From NCBI RefSeq assembly GCF_900096565.1, contig NZ_FMYP01000025.1:1-48937 (forward strand): DNA of 48,937 nt, in the 5' to 3' direction. Each line of letters starts with the position of its first letter. Position 1 is the first letter of the stretch. Under the pieces are notes generated by a model. That model was not told where the DNA came from. It worked only from the letters and a program-made list of their open reading frames with translations, and made no database searches. Below, piece by piece: positions 33,527 to 42,015 of this stretch. Both the position numbers and the translations under genes were made by a program. The DNA comes from Williamwhitmania taraxaci (GTDB lineage: Bacteria; Bacteroidota; Bacteroidia; Bacteroidales; Williamwhitmaniaceae).

Positions 33527-33534
33527 TACTTTTG
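33527..33534 (+). promoter_or_regulatory. -7 promoter element of the acpP-fabF-rnc operon
   Basis: TACTTTTG fits TAnnTTTG. It predicts transcription from about 33541 and a leader of about 94 bases before acpP. No clear -33 TTTG was seen. Confidence 0.45.
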
Positions 33535-33634
33535 CGCCGATCATCATTTGGATAGCTTTTTATTTTTTGTAAAAAGTTATTGTTTATATTTGAATGCTAA
33601 AGATAACCTAAGTATTAATTTTAAACTTACAACT

Positions 33635-33871
33635 ATGTCTGACATCGCATCAAGAGTAAAGGCTATTATCGTTGATAAACTCGGCGTTGACGAGAACGAA
33701 GTTACTCCAACTGCAAGTTTCACCAATGATTTGGGCGCTGATTCACTTGACACTGTTGAACTTATCATGGAATTTGAGAAGGAGTTCAACATTTCTATTC
33801 CTGATGAAGATGCTGAAAAGATCGGCGCCGTTGGCGACGCAGTTAGCTACATTGAGAGCCACAGCAAGTAA
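33635..33871 (+). CDS. acpP: Acyl carrier protein
   Basis: The 78-residue acidic protein is a normal ACP. The 4'-phosphopantetheine serine sits in [10 protein letters not shown], and the helix ending [10 protein letters not shown] is standard. The ATG at 33635 ([13 protein letters not shown]) is the real start; upstream in-frame residues back to 33548 cover the leader and the promoter side. It carries growing acyl chains in type II fatty-acid synthesis. fabF follows 58 bases downstream. Confidence 0.97.
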   Translation: MSDIASRVKAIIVDKLGVDENEVTPTASFTNDLGADSLDTVELIMEFEKEFNISIPDEDAEKIGAVGDAVSYIESHSK

Positions 33872-33929
33872 CTAGGAAGAAGTAAGATTAAACTTTTGCG
33901 CATAATTTTGTTTTTTAATAATTGGTTTT

Positions 33930-35177
33930 ATGGAGCTTAAAAGGGTAGTTATTACGGGATTAGGAACAATTAATCCTATAGGAAACAACGTTGAGGAGTA
34001 TTTTGCTAACCTTGAAAAGGGTGTTGGCGGATGCGATCTCATTAAGAGTTTCGATACAACCAATTTTAAAACAAAATTTGCGTTTGAGTTAAAAAACTTT
34101 GATCCCAACAATCATTTCGATCGCAAAGAGGCTAAGAAGCTCGATCTATATGCTCAGTATGCCTTAGTTGCCTCAGAAGAGGCGATGAAAGACTCAGGGC
34201 TTAATCTTGAGACTCTTAATCTCGACCGCGCGGGTGTTGTATGGGGCTCAGGCATAGGTGGAATTTACACCTTCCTGCATGAAGTAAAGGGGTTTGTCGA
34301 GGGCGGTAATATCCCTCGATTTAGCCCTTTCTTTATTCCAAAAATGATTTCTGACATTGCTGCTGGCCATATTTCTATGAAATATGGTTTACGTGGGCCA
34401 AATTACTCAACTGTTTCGGCGTGTGCTTCATCCACTCATGCTATGATCGATGCCTACAATTTAATCCGTTTAGGTAAGGCCGACGTATTTGTTACTGGAG
34501 GTTCCGAAGCCGCTATTAACGAAGCAGGTGTTGGCGGATTCAACTCAATGCAGGCGCTTTCAACCAACAACGATCAATACCAAAGCGCATCTCGTCCATT
34601 CGACGCCACTCGCGATGGATTTGTTATGGGAGAAGGTGGAGCCGCTCTCATTTTTGAGGAGTATGAGCATGCCAAGGCACGTGGTGCGAAAATTTACTGC
34701 GAAGTTATTGGCGGTGGAATGACGGCCGATGCTTATCACCTCACTGCTCCACATCCTGAAGGTCTTGGAGCTTCCAATGTTATGAAGTTGGCTCTTGCCG
34801 ACAATAATACTAAACTGGAGGATGTTGACTATATCAATGTTCACGGCACATCTACCCCTCTAGGAGATATTGCCGAAACAAAAGCTATTGTTAATGTTTT
34901 TGGTGAGCATGCTTACAAGGTAAACATTTCTGCCACTAAATCTATGACTGGCCACATGCTTGGTGCTGCTGGTGCCGTAGAAGCGCTTGCTTGTATCTTC
35001 GCTATTACTCGCGGCATTATTCCTCCTACCATTAACCACGTTCACGCCGATCCAGAAATAGATAGCCGATTGAACCTTACTTTTAATAAGGCTCAGAAAC
35101 GTGAGGTAAAAGTTGCTCTTTGCAACACCTTTGGATTTGGAGGTCATAACTCTTCCATATTGCTACGAAAACTTTAA
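33930..35177 (+). CDS. fabF: 3-oxoacyl-ACP synthase II
   Basis: The 415-residue KAS II enzyme has the active-site cysteine in VSACASSTHAM (Cys165) and the two histidines in NVHGTSTPLGD and KSMTGHMLGAAG. The glycine-rich GFGGHNSS closes the protein. It condenses malonyl-ACP with acyl-ACP in chain elongation. acpP precedes and rnc follows 8 bases later, the usual Bacteroidota order. The ATG at 33930 gives the standard N-terminus MELKRVVITGLG. Confidence 0.97.
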   Translation: MELKRVVITGLGTINPIGNNVEEYFANLEKGVGGCDLIKSFDTTNFKTKFAFELKNFDPNNHFDRKEAKKLDLYAQYALVASEEAMKDSGLNLETLNLDRAGVVWGSGIGGIYTFLHEVKGFVEGGNIPRFSPFFIPKMISDIAAGHISMKYGLRGPNYSTVSACASSTHAMIDAYNLIRLGKADVFVTGGSEAAINEAGVGGFNSMQALSTNNDQYQSASRPFDATRDGFVMGEGGAALIFEEYEHAKARGAKIYCEVIGGGMTADAYHLTAPHPEGLGASNVMKLALADNNTKLEDVDYINVHGTSTPLGDIAETKAIVNVFGEHAYKVNISATKSMTGHMLGAAGAVEALACIFAITRGIIPPTINHVHADPEIDSRLNLTFNKAQKREVKVALCNTFGFGGHNSSILLRKL

Positions 35178-35185
35178 TTTCCAAT

Positions 35186-35983
35186 TTGCGGGTATCTATC
35201 ATTCATCGGAGACGATTTAAATCTGTCCGTGATAGAGAATTTTATGTAGAATTCAAAAGAGCAATTGGCTTTTACCCGCAAAATATAAATCTGTATAAGC
35301 TGGCTTTTATACATAAGTCAGCTTCTATTGTTTTACCCTCGGGTCAGTCTGTCAACAATGAGCGGCTGGAGTACCTTGGCGATGCTATCCTCGACGCCAT
35401 TATCGCCGACTTTCTTTTTGAACAATACCCATCGGAAAGGGAAGGCTTCCTTACCAAAATGCGGGCTAAAATTGTTAGCCGCACCCACCTCAATCGACTT
35501 TCAGTTCAAATGGGGCTTCAGCGGCTTATAATCTCCAACTCCTGCAATTCCACGCAGCGCCATATCTTTGGAGATGCGCTAGAGGCGTTTATTGGTGCCA
35601 TGTATCTGGATAAAGGGTATAAAAAAACTCGAAAATATCTCATTAGGAAGATATTTAAGAAGTTCGTCAATCTCAATGTACTTGAGCATCTCGAGACCGA
35701 TTTCAAGAGCCGTATTATTGAGTGGGGTCAAAAGCATCGTCGATCAGTTACATTCGATTATAGGGAAGAGCATGAAGCCAAGGAGACTTCTCCAATTTTC
35801 TTTGCATTACTATATATAGCCAACACCTTAGCTGGTGAAGGCCAGGGTAGTTCCAAAAAAGAGGCAGAGCAAAATGCAGCCATGATTGTTTTGTCCAATG
35901 AGGAGCAGTTAAACCTTTTGGCGCAAAATATCATAGAGGAAGCGCACCTTGGTCCGGAAGAATGTGTAAATAGCAGTTTGTAA
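35186..35983 (+). CDS. rnc: Ribonuclease III
   Basis: The 265-residue protein has the RNase III domain (signature NERLEYLGDAILD with metal-binding Glu and Asp, then DALEAFIGAMYLD) and a C-terminal double-stranded RNA-binding domain from about residue 175 (GQGSSKKEAEQNAA). It cuts dsRNA, including rRNA precursors. The start appears to be TTG at 35186, 8 bases after the fabF stop; no in-frame ATG is available before the conserved domain. The next gene (IPExxxVDY) is 16 bases downstream. Confidence 0.93.
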   Translation: MRVSIIHRRRFKSVRDREFYVEFKRAIGFYPQNINLYKLAFIHKSASIVLPSGQSVNNERLEYLGDAILDAIIADFLFEQYPSEREGFLTKMRAKIVSRTHLNRLSVQMGLQRLIISNSCNSTQRHIFGDALEAFIGAMYLDKGYKKTRKYLIRKIFKKFVNLNVLEHLETDFKSRIIEWGQKHRRSVTFDYREEHEAKETSPIFFALLYIANTLAGEGQGSSKKEAEQNAAMIVLSNEEQLNLLAQNIIEEAHLGPEECVNSSL

Positions 35984-35999
35984 TTCAATTCATATCGCA

Positions 36000-36413
36000 A
36001 TGGCAAAGACCGTTCACCAACTCGATGTTCCTTTGCGCAATGCTGCTTTCTTAGGAATTTCGTGTGCCGAGTCAATCCTACGGTTTTCGTGGCTTCTGAA
36101 TAAGCAGTTAGGCGCTGATTTTGTCTATGCCGAACAATCTCATGAATTAATCAGTCCGTTTGCTACGTTCCAATTTTTCGATGAGGAGGCGGCTCTTCAT
36201 TTCTTACTTATATCCAATAAGGTAGAAGAAACGCGATTGTCCTTAGCACTAAAAAACATAGATTATATCCTAGTTTGTATTGGTCCCGATGCGGATAAGC
36301 CGCTTCTGCGATGGAGTAATCGAGTTAAGCAAATAGAGGGAGTTGTTGGCTGTTATCCTCTGCTTTCCGACAAAGGTATTCTTAAGAAATTAGCCACGAT
36401 ACTTGCTAAATAA
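36000..36413 (+). CDS. IPExxxVDY family protein
   Basis: The 137-residue protein is characteristic of Bacteroidota and is commonly found directly after rnc. It has the pattern FLGISCAESILRFSWLLNKQL, then SPFATFQFFDEE, LISNKVEETRL and IDYILVCIG. There is no signal peptide or membrane helix. Its role is unknown; the conserved context suggests a link to RNA processing or just conserved operon structure. It lies 16 bases after rnc and is followed by a hairpin. Confidence 0.8.
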   Translation: MAKTVHQLDVPLRNAAFLGISCAESILRFSWLLNKQLGADFVYAEQSHELISPFATFQFFDEEAALHFLLISNKVEETRLSLALKNIDYILVCIGPDADKPLLRWSNRVKQIEGVVGCYPLLSDKGILKKLATILAK

Positions 36414-36416
36414 ACG

Positions 36417-36446
36417 AAAGAGGGCGGAACCGCTTCCACCCTCTTT
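36417..36446 (+). terminator. Hairpin, possible weak terminator
   Basis: AAAGAGGG (36417-36424) pairs with CCCTCTTT (36439-36446), with an inner GGAA/TTCC that extends the stem. Only a short T run follows, so termination may be partial or factor-dependent. Confidence 0.55.
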
Positions 36447-36596
36447 GCTGTATATGTTGCTTTGGGCTCTACTCCAAAAGCAATTCGGAAAGATTACACT
36501 AAAACTGCTTGCCAAATATAAGGCATCGGAAAGTTAATTGCTGTTTTTCTCTGTTAAACTGTGTTAAGGTTCGGTAGAATAACTAAATCATTAACC

Positions 36597-36604
36597 TAAC
36601 TTTG
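36597..36604 (+). promoter_or_regulatory. -7 promoter element of the RprXY-like operon
   Basis: TAACTTTG is an exact fit to TAnnTTTG, 35 bases before the ATG of the kinase gene. It has no good -33 match at normal spacing. Confidence 0.5.
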
Positions 36605-36638
36605 CACTAGTCTCCCACGAAAATTCAACACGACCTCG

Positions 36639-38282
36639 ATGAATCGTAGCCATATCTGGATACTAACTGTAATCATTTCCCTCACTTCGGTTGCCCTTGT
36701 GATTCTTCAAATGCTTTGGATTCGTAATTCCTATCAGATGAAAGAGGAGGAGTTTGACCGGTTAGTGATTAATACACTCGAACGAATTATTGATGAAGTA
36801 GAGCGGCAAGAAACCGTTTCCCAGATTTACGATGAGGCTACCCCTTTCATTAGCGACAAAGAGAGTGGCAATATGATAGTGGCCTATAGCCGGAATGAGG
36901 TGGAAAAAACCCCTTGGAGCATTAAGTTGGAGCAGCGGAAACGCGAAGTTTTGGTGTTTGATGAGGCCGATTCTCTGTTCATCACCCCCAATTTCGACCT
37001 AATTACTCGGAATTCAAAAAAGTATGTGACGAATGCAAAACCGTTGGTTACAAACAATAAGAAAAAAATATTTAATCCAAGTTCCGAGTATGGACTTATT
37101 CCATTAAGTAAACGATTAACTCAAAAAACTGTTTTTGTAGAAAATATTGTAAAGAAGTTAATCCGAGTAGAGTCCACCATTGATGAACGTATTTCGAAGG
37201 AGCAGTTGGACAGCTTAATTCATCAAGAGTTGCAAAAAAAGGGAGTGACAACACCCTACGAGTTTGCAGTTTCCGACAGTAAGGGTGGTATCATTTACCA
37301 ATCGTCGCGCTATTTGCCTGGTAATGCGCAGCAGTTTACCGATTTGCTTTTTCCAAACGATGTACTGTCACCTAAATATTACCTTAATGTATTTTTCCCT
37401 GGTCGCAAACATTTTATAATTAGTTCTCTGGGGATTATTCTGGGTGCTACTATAATTTTGACTCTGATCATTATTTTTGCCTTTAGCGCAACGCTTTACA
37501 TAATTATTCACCAGAAGCGGCTTTCTGAGATAAAGAATGATTTCGTGAGCAACATGACCCACGAACTTAAAACCCCAATTTCCACTATTTCTCTGGCGGC
37601 CCAAATGTTGATGGACGATAGTCTTCCGCCCGAGAAGAAAAACTACCCTTACATATCTAAGGTAGTATGGGAGGAGAGCCGACGGTTGGGATTTCAGGTT
37701 GAACGCGTATTGCAAATGGCTATTTTTGATAAAGGGAAGCTGAAACTAAAAACCAAGAGCGTTGATTTTCATATGGTAGCAAAGAAGGTGGTCGATAATT
37801 TCTCCCTCCAAGTTGCGAACCATAACGGTATTTTAAGGAGGAACTTCGATGCCACCAATCCCATTATTATTGCCGATGAGGTACACATTACCAATATCCT
37901 CGCTAACCTGGTAGAAAATGCCTTGAAGTATTCGGGAGCGAAACCCGAAATCTTGGTAACCACTACCGATCATACTCAAGGAATACTGGTGAGCGTTATT
38001 GATAACGGAATTGGCATTAGCAAGGAAAATCAGAAACGCATTTTTGAGCAATTCTATAGAGTTCCTACGGGCAATGTTCATAATGTGAAAGGGTTTGGCC
38101 TTGGCCTTAGTTATGTTAAGAAGATGGTAGAGATACATGGCGGGTCCATATCCGTGGAAAGTGAATTGGGGATTGGAACAAAATTTACTATCTTTCTACC
38201 TCGTGAAAGCGACAGGGTTAATTCAGAGGAGTCAACATCAATACTAAAAAAAGTATACAAAAGATGGACGCAAACAGCATAA
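36639..38282 (+). CDS. rprX: RprX-like transmembrane sensor histidine kinase
   Basis: The 547-residue protein has an N-terminal helix (~5-28), a periplasmic sensor region to about 255, a second helix (~258-285: LGIILGATIILTLIIIFAF) and the kinase core. The H-box is MTHELKTP (His308), followed by NLVENALKYS, the G1 box DNGIGI and FGLGLSYVKKM. It overlaps the next gene by 19 bases, so kinase and regulator are translated together. Bacteroides fragilis RprX has this architecture. The signal it senses is not known here. Confidence 0.85.
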   Translation: MNRSHIWILTVIISLTSVALVILQMLWIRNSYQMKEEEFDRLVINTLERIIDEVERQETVSQIYDEATPFISDKESGNMIVAYSRNEVEKTPWSIKLEQRKREVLVFDEADSLFITPNFDLITRNSKKYVTNAKPLVTNNKKKIFNPSSEYGLIPLSKRLTQKTVFVENIVKKLIRVESTIDERISKEQLDSLIHQELQKKGVTTPYEFAVSDSKGGIIYQSSRYLPGNAQQFTDLLFPNDVLSPKYYLNVFFPGRKHFIISSLGIILGATIILTLIIIFAFSATLYIIIHQKRLSEIKNDFVSNMTHELKTPISTISLAAQMLMDDSLPPEKKNYPYISKVVWEESRRLGFQVERVLQMAIFDKGKLKLKTKSVDFHMVAKKVVDNFSLQVANHNGILRRNFDATNPIIIADEVHITNILANLVENALKYSGAKPEILVTTTDHTQGILVSVIDNGIGISKENQKRIFEQFYRVPTGNVHNVKGFGLGLSYVKKMVEIHGGSISVESELGIGTKFTIFLPRESDRVNSEESTSILKKVYKRWTQTA

Positions 38283-38959
38283 AGATCTTACTGGCCGAGG
38301 ACGATGAGAATCTCGGCATGCTTCTTCGGGAATACCTAAATGCAAAAGGCTATGCCGCCGATTTGTACTCTGATGGAGAAAAGGCGTGGAAAGGGTTTGT
38401 TCAAAACACCACCTATCAGGTATGCGTTCTCGACGTTATGATGCCTATTCTCGACGGTTTTTCCTTAGCAAAAAAGATTCGGAATACTCATCCGAATATT
38501 CCTATCATTTTCCTTACCGCAAAGTCGATGAAGGAGGATGTTCTCGAGGGTTTTAATTCGGGCGCCGACGATTATATGACTAAACCTTTCAGTATTGAAG
38601 AACTCATTGCTCGGTTGGAGGCCATAATTCGGAGAACAAGTTCACGAAACCAAGCGTTGGAGGGCCAACTGTTTCAAATTGGGGAGTATAATTTCGATCC
38701 TACCAAGCAAACGCTTACCATTGGAGAAAGCCTAGCTAAACTAACAGCAAAGGAATCGGAATTGTTACTTTATCTTTGTTCCAATAGAAATGCGGTGGTG
38801 GATCGTAGTGAAGTTCTTAAGGCCATTTGGTCGGACGATAGCTACTTTAATGCACGTAGCATGGATGTTTACATTACAAAACTGCGTAAATTTTTGAAAG
38901 AAGATCCTTCAATTCAGATTATTAACTTAAGGGGTAAGGGCTTTAAATTGATTTATTAG
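38264..38959 (+). CDS. rprY: RprY-like OmpR-family response regulator
   Basis: The 231-residue protein has a receiver domain (LLAEDDENLGMLLREYLNAK; phospho-Asp57 in CVLDVMMP; FLTAKSMKED; Lys in TKPFSIEEL) and a C-terminal winged helix (~140-231: KLTAKESELLLYLC, SMDVYITKLRKFL). The receiver matches RprY from B. fragilis in the stretches I can recall. RprY affects genes of stress response and metabolism in that family. It overlaps the rprX-like gene by 19 bases. About 100 bases lie between its stop and a SiaC-like gene. Confidence 0.87.
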   Translation: MDANSIKILLAEDDENLGMLLREYLNAKGYAADLYSDGEKAWKGFVQNTTYQVCVLDVMMPILDGFSLAKKIRNTHPNIPIIFLTAKSMKEDVLEGFNSGADDYMTKPFSIEELIARLEAIIRRTSSRNQALEGQLFQIGEYNFDPTKQTLTIGESLAKLTAKESELLLYLCSNRNAVVDRSEVLKAIWSDDSYFNARSMDVYITKLRKFLKEDPSIQIINLRGKGFKLIY

Positions 38960-39056
38960 AATTTTTTAGATATAATTGTAGTTTAAGATAACTTATTTTC
39001 CTTAATTTTATACCAAGGAAAAGGGGCTTTATATTTTCGGATTAATTCATGATGCC

Positions 39057-39443
39057 ATGAAACCAATATTAATAGATCCAACTGAGGAAACCCCAAAAGT
39101 TGTATTAGATCAGGGAACAGGCGTGTTTGAGATAATAGGAAATTCACTTCCTGAGGATGTGCTTGAATTCTACAATCCTATTATTACTTGGTTAAGTGAA
39201 TATACAACTAACCCAAATCCGAAAACGTCTCTTATTTTCAACCTGGAATACTACAATACATCTTCCTCGAAAATGTTTATCCGCATTTTTGAGAAAATGC
39301 GTGATTTGCATAGGCACGGCCATATAGTTGAAATACAATGGCATTTCTTCGAAGACGATGACGATATGCTTGAAGCGGGGGAAGACTATGCTGATAACCT
39401 GAAATTACCGTTTACGCTTATAAAGCATCAGAGAGATACCTAA
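39057..39443 (+). CDS. SiaC-family regulatory phosphoprotein (DUF1987), copy 3
   Basis: The 128-residue protein has the full DUF1987 fold: GVFEIIGNSLPEDVLEFYNP, LIFNLEYYNTSSSK with the phosphorylatable loop, and EIQWHFFEDDDDML. It is nearer to copy 1 (13814-14203) than to copy 2. Twenty bases after its stop begins the helical-repeat, GH16-fold gene, so these are probably one transcript. By analogy with SiaC, its loop would be phosphorylated by a SiaB-type kinase, and the state would control a partner; the adjacent GH16-fold protein is a candidate partner, but that is inference. Confidence 0.85.
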   Translation: MKPILIDPTEETPKVVLDQGTGVFEIIGNSLPEDVLEFYNPIITWLSEYTTNPNPKTSLIFNLEYYNTSSSKMFIRIFEKMRDLHRHGHIVEIQWHFFEDDDDMLEAGEDYADNLKLPFTLIKHQRDT

Positions 39444-39462
39444 AACACTAAGAACCTTTTAG

Positions 39463-41127
39463 ATGGCAAACTTATTATATCGGTTACGATTTACAATTTC
39501 CCGTTCGCTTGGACTGCTTCCAAGTGCTGAGGCATATGAAGCGAAGGAAACTGCCCTTATAAAAGATCTAAACCGCTTTAGATCTATTCAACTGTCTGCC
39601 TCGTTGAATCGCTACACCGAGTTGAAAGCATTTGTTGAGTCACCAGAATTAAAGGCTCTAAAGCATTCCTTGGCCATTTTAGTATACAAAGGTAGTTCCG
39701 AATCGGTTGCCGAGAAGCGGCTAACTGTTCTTCGCCGCAATTCTAATCTTAAAAAATACTTCTCCTTCAAGGATTCAGCACCCTATCTATCGTTTCTAAA
39801 GGTAAATGAGTCAGTTAAACTCAAGCGATTCGAAGAGTTAAAGACCACCCTTAATTCTGCTGATTTTATCTCGAAGAAGAAAAACTTCAGTGTAAAAAAT
39901 ACGAACGAATATGCACTTCTGGGTGAGTATAATCAACTGCGAAATACTCACGAAATCAAGCAATATCTTAAGGGTAAGCAGGCTGCCAGTGAAGGTTCTA
40001 CCGTTTCGAGGTTTGTCGAAGTAGAGAAGACCGTTAACACCTCTACATTTAAAGAGTTCCTGAAGAACTATAAGTGGAACAACACGTTGGAGCATGCACT
40101 CGAAGTTGAGTATAAAGAATTGGATCACGATAGCGAGATTAAGAACTACTATAAGGTTAAAGGTTCTTCCTTACTCAAAAATCTCGAGCAAATAAAATCC
40201 GGTAATTTATTGGTTGAGTTTGCCACTCTCGAAGAGGAGTGCAATTCGAAGGAATTCAAGGAGCGTAAACTATACCTACAATCTACGGATAAGTTTGAGC
40301 ACACCGAAGAGCACCAACGTCTTATCGAGTTCAATGAACTGTGTAAAAATGAGGATATAGTCTTCTATACCAAAGAGGTTAAGACAGGTCGGTTGCTTCC
40401 ATATTCTAACTGGAATGTTACTTTCGAGGATGATTTTGATGCTAAAACACTAGATAAATCTCGTTGGCTCACTCGATATTTCTGGGGTGAGGCACTTATG
40501 CAAAAGGGATATTCCTTATCGTCGGAGAAGCAGCACTTAACCGATGGCAAAAACGTAAGTTTAAATAATAGCCTTCTGAAAATTGAAACCAAGAAGCAAA
40601 CTGAACAAGGCTTTGTTTGGGACAACAAACTTGGTTTTTTCCCTAAGGAATTCAAATACACATCGGGTTTAATCTCTACGGGACAGAGTTTTCGTCAGAA
40701 ATATGGCCGTTTTGAAGCAAAGGTGCGCGTTAAACCACAACACCCTGTATTTCATGCATTCTGGATGGTTGGCGACAAAATGCTCCCTCAAATTACTATT
40801 TTTAAATTTGGATCTAAATCAGGATCAAAATTCGATCATGGAGTCTACCTTGCCGACAGTACCGCTCGTGTAAATAAGCGTGTTGGACGGCTTGGTCTGC
40901 CAACTATTAGCGAAAAATTCGCCGTGTTTACACTCGATTGGACTAAGGATGAGTTGTGCTGGATGGTTAATGGAATGGTTGTTCGTAGGGAGAAGAATAG
41001 TCTTCCCGACCAACCGATGTACATTGTGTTTTCGTCAGGTTTATGCAGCGATATTGAAGAAAGCAAACTACCTGTGTTTATGGAAATGGATTGGGTTAGG
41101 GTTATTTCCTTCGATGGGAAGTCGTAG
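39463..41127 (+). CDS. Helical-repeat protein with catalytically dead GH16-like domain
   Basis: The 554-residue protein has no signal peptide. Residues ~55-305 hold about four repeats of roughly 68 residues, each with a block like S-x-E-F-K (59, 132, 193, 262) and a block like E-I-K-x-Y-x-K (95, 163, 224, 297). Residues ~315-554 have a GH16 beta-sandwich (WNVTFEDDFDAKTLDKSRW, KYGRFEAKVRVK, FHAFWMVGD, FTLDWTKDELCWMVNG, MEMDWVRVI). The catalytic motif expected as E-I-D-I-F-E reads Q443-I-T445-I-F-K448, so all three acids are lost. I infer a glycan-binding or scaffold pseudoenzyme, in the cytoplasm unless exported by an unknown route. It follows a SiaC-like gene by 20 bases. Confidence 0.75.
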   Translation: MANLLYRLRFTISRSLGLLPSAEAYEAKETALIKDLNRFRSIQLSASLNRYTELKAFVESPELKALKHSLAILVYKGSSESVAEKRLTVLRRNSNLKKYFSFKDSAPYLSFLKVNESVKLKRFEELKTTLNSADFISKKKNFSVKNTNEYALLGEYNQLRNTHEIKQYLKGKQAASEGSTVSRFVEVEKTVNTSTFKEFLKNYKWNNTLEHALEVEYKELDHDSEIKNYYKVKGSSLLKNLEQIKSGNLLVEFATLEEECNSKEFKERKLYLQSTDKFEHTEEHQRLIEFNELCKNEDIVFYTKEVKTGRLLPYSNWNVTFEDDFDAKTLDKSRWLTRYFWGEALMQKGYSLSSEKQHLTDGKNVSLNNSLLKIETKKQTEQGFVWDNKLGFFPKEFKYTSGLISTGQSFRQKYGRFEAKVRVKPQHPVFHAFWMVGDKMLPQITIFKFGSKSGSKFDHGVYLADSTARVNKRVGRLGLPTISEKFAVFTLDWTKDELCWMVNGMVVRREKNSLPDQPMYIVFSSGLCSDIEESKLPVFMEMDWVRVISFDGKS

Positions 41128-41153
41128 GATGTAATTCGAAAAAAGATAGAATG

Positions 41154-41186
41154 AAGGCTAGGCTATTGCGCTTAGCCTTTTTTATT
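41154..41186 (+). terminator. Rho-independent terminator after the GH16-like gene
   Basis: AAGGCTA (41154-41160) pairs with TAGCCTT (41173-41179), followed by TTTTTATTT. It lies across the stop of the convergent gene at 41172. Confidence 0.65.
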
Positions 41187-41969
41187 TGGATCAATCCGAT
41201 GAAAAACTCCAACATGTAGGAATGTTTTGAAGTCGGAACGGTAGGTCATTTTTGTGTCGAACTTCCAACGCCAACGGTCAACTTGCCTCCACTTTTTTGA
41301 ATCAATAGGGCAAAGCGGATTTACTCCACACAGACGATTTTCTTCATCGACAAGTTCTTCCTCAAAGTCCGATATTAAAAGGCTTTCCATGCCGTATAGC
41401 CAATCCAAATGCTGTAGCTGTAGCGTAGTGATGATTCTTGCTGCCGTCTCAGGACTTAGCTTGTTTTGTTCCTTTAATGTTTCTGCCGGGATATGAGCAA
41501 GCTGGCTAAGTATGTTAACGGAGATCGTTACATCTGCTTTTGGTATGTTTAGCCCAGCACCGAGCGTTTTGCAGGCTTCGAGTGCCTCGACTTCGGATAT
41601 TTCACCTTTAAGAATAGAGGAAAAGAGAGAAACGGCTCCTCCGGTTACATCGGTTTCTATAAAAGTTATTTTAGGGTTAGCTTCCCACTTATGCTTAATG
41701 GACTTAGGGTGATTAATATCTACCAGATATACATGGTGTGTAAGGGAGAGAATTTTTTTCAACGGAATATCGAGCAGCCAACCCGAGCCAACGATTACTA
41801 TTGTGCAATTGTCCTTTCCCTTTAGGCAGGATGTAATTGCTTCGCCAGTTTTGTTGAGATGATTGCTCCATCCCGATCCTTCCGCATGGTAACGATGGGC
41901 AATACCCAACTGGTCACCAAGAAAGCCAAGGCGCTTTAATAGGAAGTATCGCTTAATTTTTTTCAGCAT
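41172..41969 (-). CDS. Rossmann-fold protein of unknown function, possibly methyltransferase-like
   Basis: The 265-residue protein has no signal peptide. An amphipathic, basic N-terminus (MLKKIKRYFLLKRLGFLG) leads to a Rossmann strand-loop TIVIVGSGWLLDIPL and an acidic strand end VYLVDINHP, as in SAM-binding folds, then ITFIETDVTGG. No catalytic residues are recognisable. It lies between the GH16-like gene and lepA, on the lepA strand and about 45 bases after it, but a terminator separates them. The ATG at 41969 is well placed. Confidence 0.55.
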   Translation of the reverse strand: MLKKIKRYFLLKRLGFLGDQLGIAHRYHAEGSGWSNHLNKTGEAITSCLKGKDNCTIVIVGSGWLLDIPLKKILSLTHHVYLVDINHPKSIKHKWEANPKITFIETDVTGGAVSLFSSILKGEISEVEALEACKTLGAGLNIPKADVTISVNILSQLAHIPAETLKEQNKLSPETAARIITTLQLQHLDWLYGMESLLISDFEEELVDEENRLCGVNPLCPIDSKKWRQVDRWRWKFDTKMTYRSDFKTFLHVGVFHRIDPNKKG

Positions 41970-41984
41970 ACTACAAAATAAAAT

Positions 41985-42009
41985 CAGCGGGGATTAGCCC
42001 GCTGTTTTT
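41985..42009 (-). terminator. Terminator after lepA
   Basis: CAGCGGG (41985-41991) and CCCGCTG (41998-42004) form a perfect 7-bp stem. On the minus strand it is followed by ATTTTATTTTG. It ends lepA transcripts 7 bases or so past the stop and separates lepA from the Rossmann-fold gene. Confidence 0.65.
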
Positions 42010-42015
42010 CATATC

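Noticed and set aside
36417-36446. Riboswitch or leader RNA before the RprX-like gene
   Set aside because: Only one hairpin and no conserved leader pattern are visible; it is better read as a weak terminator of the rnc operon.
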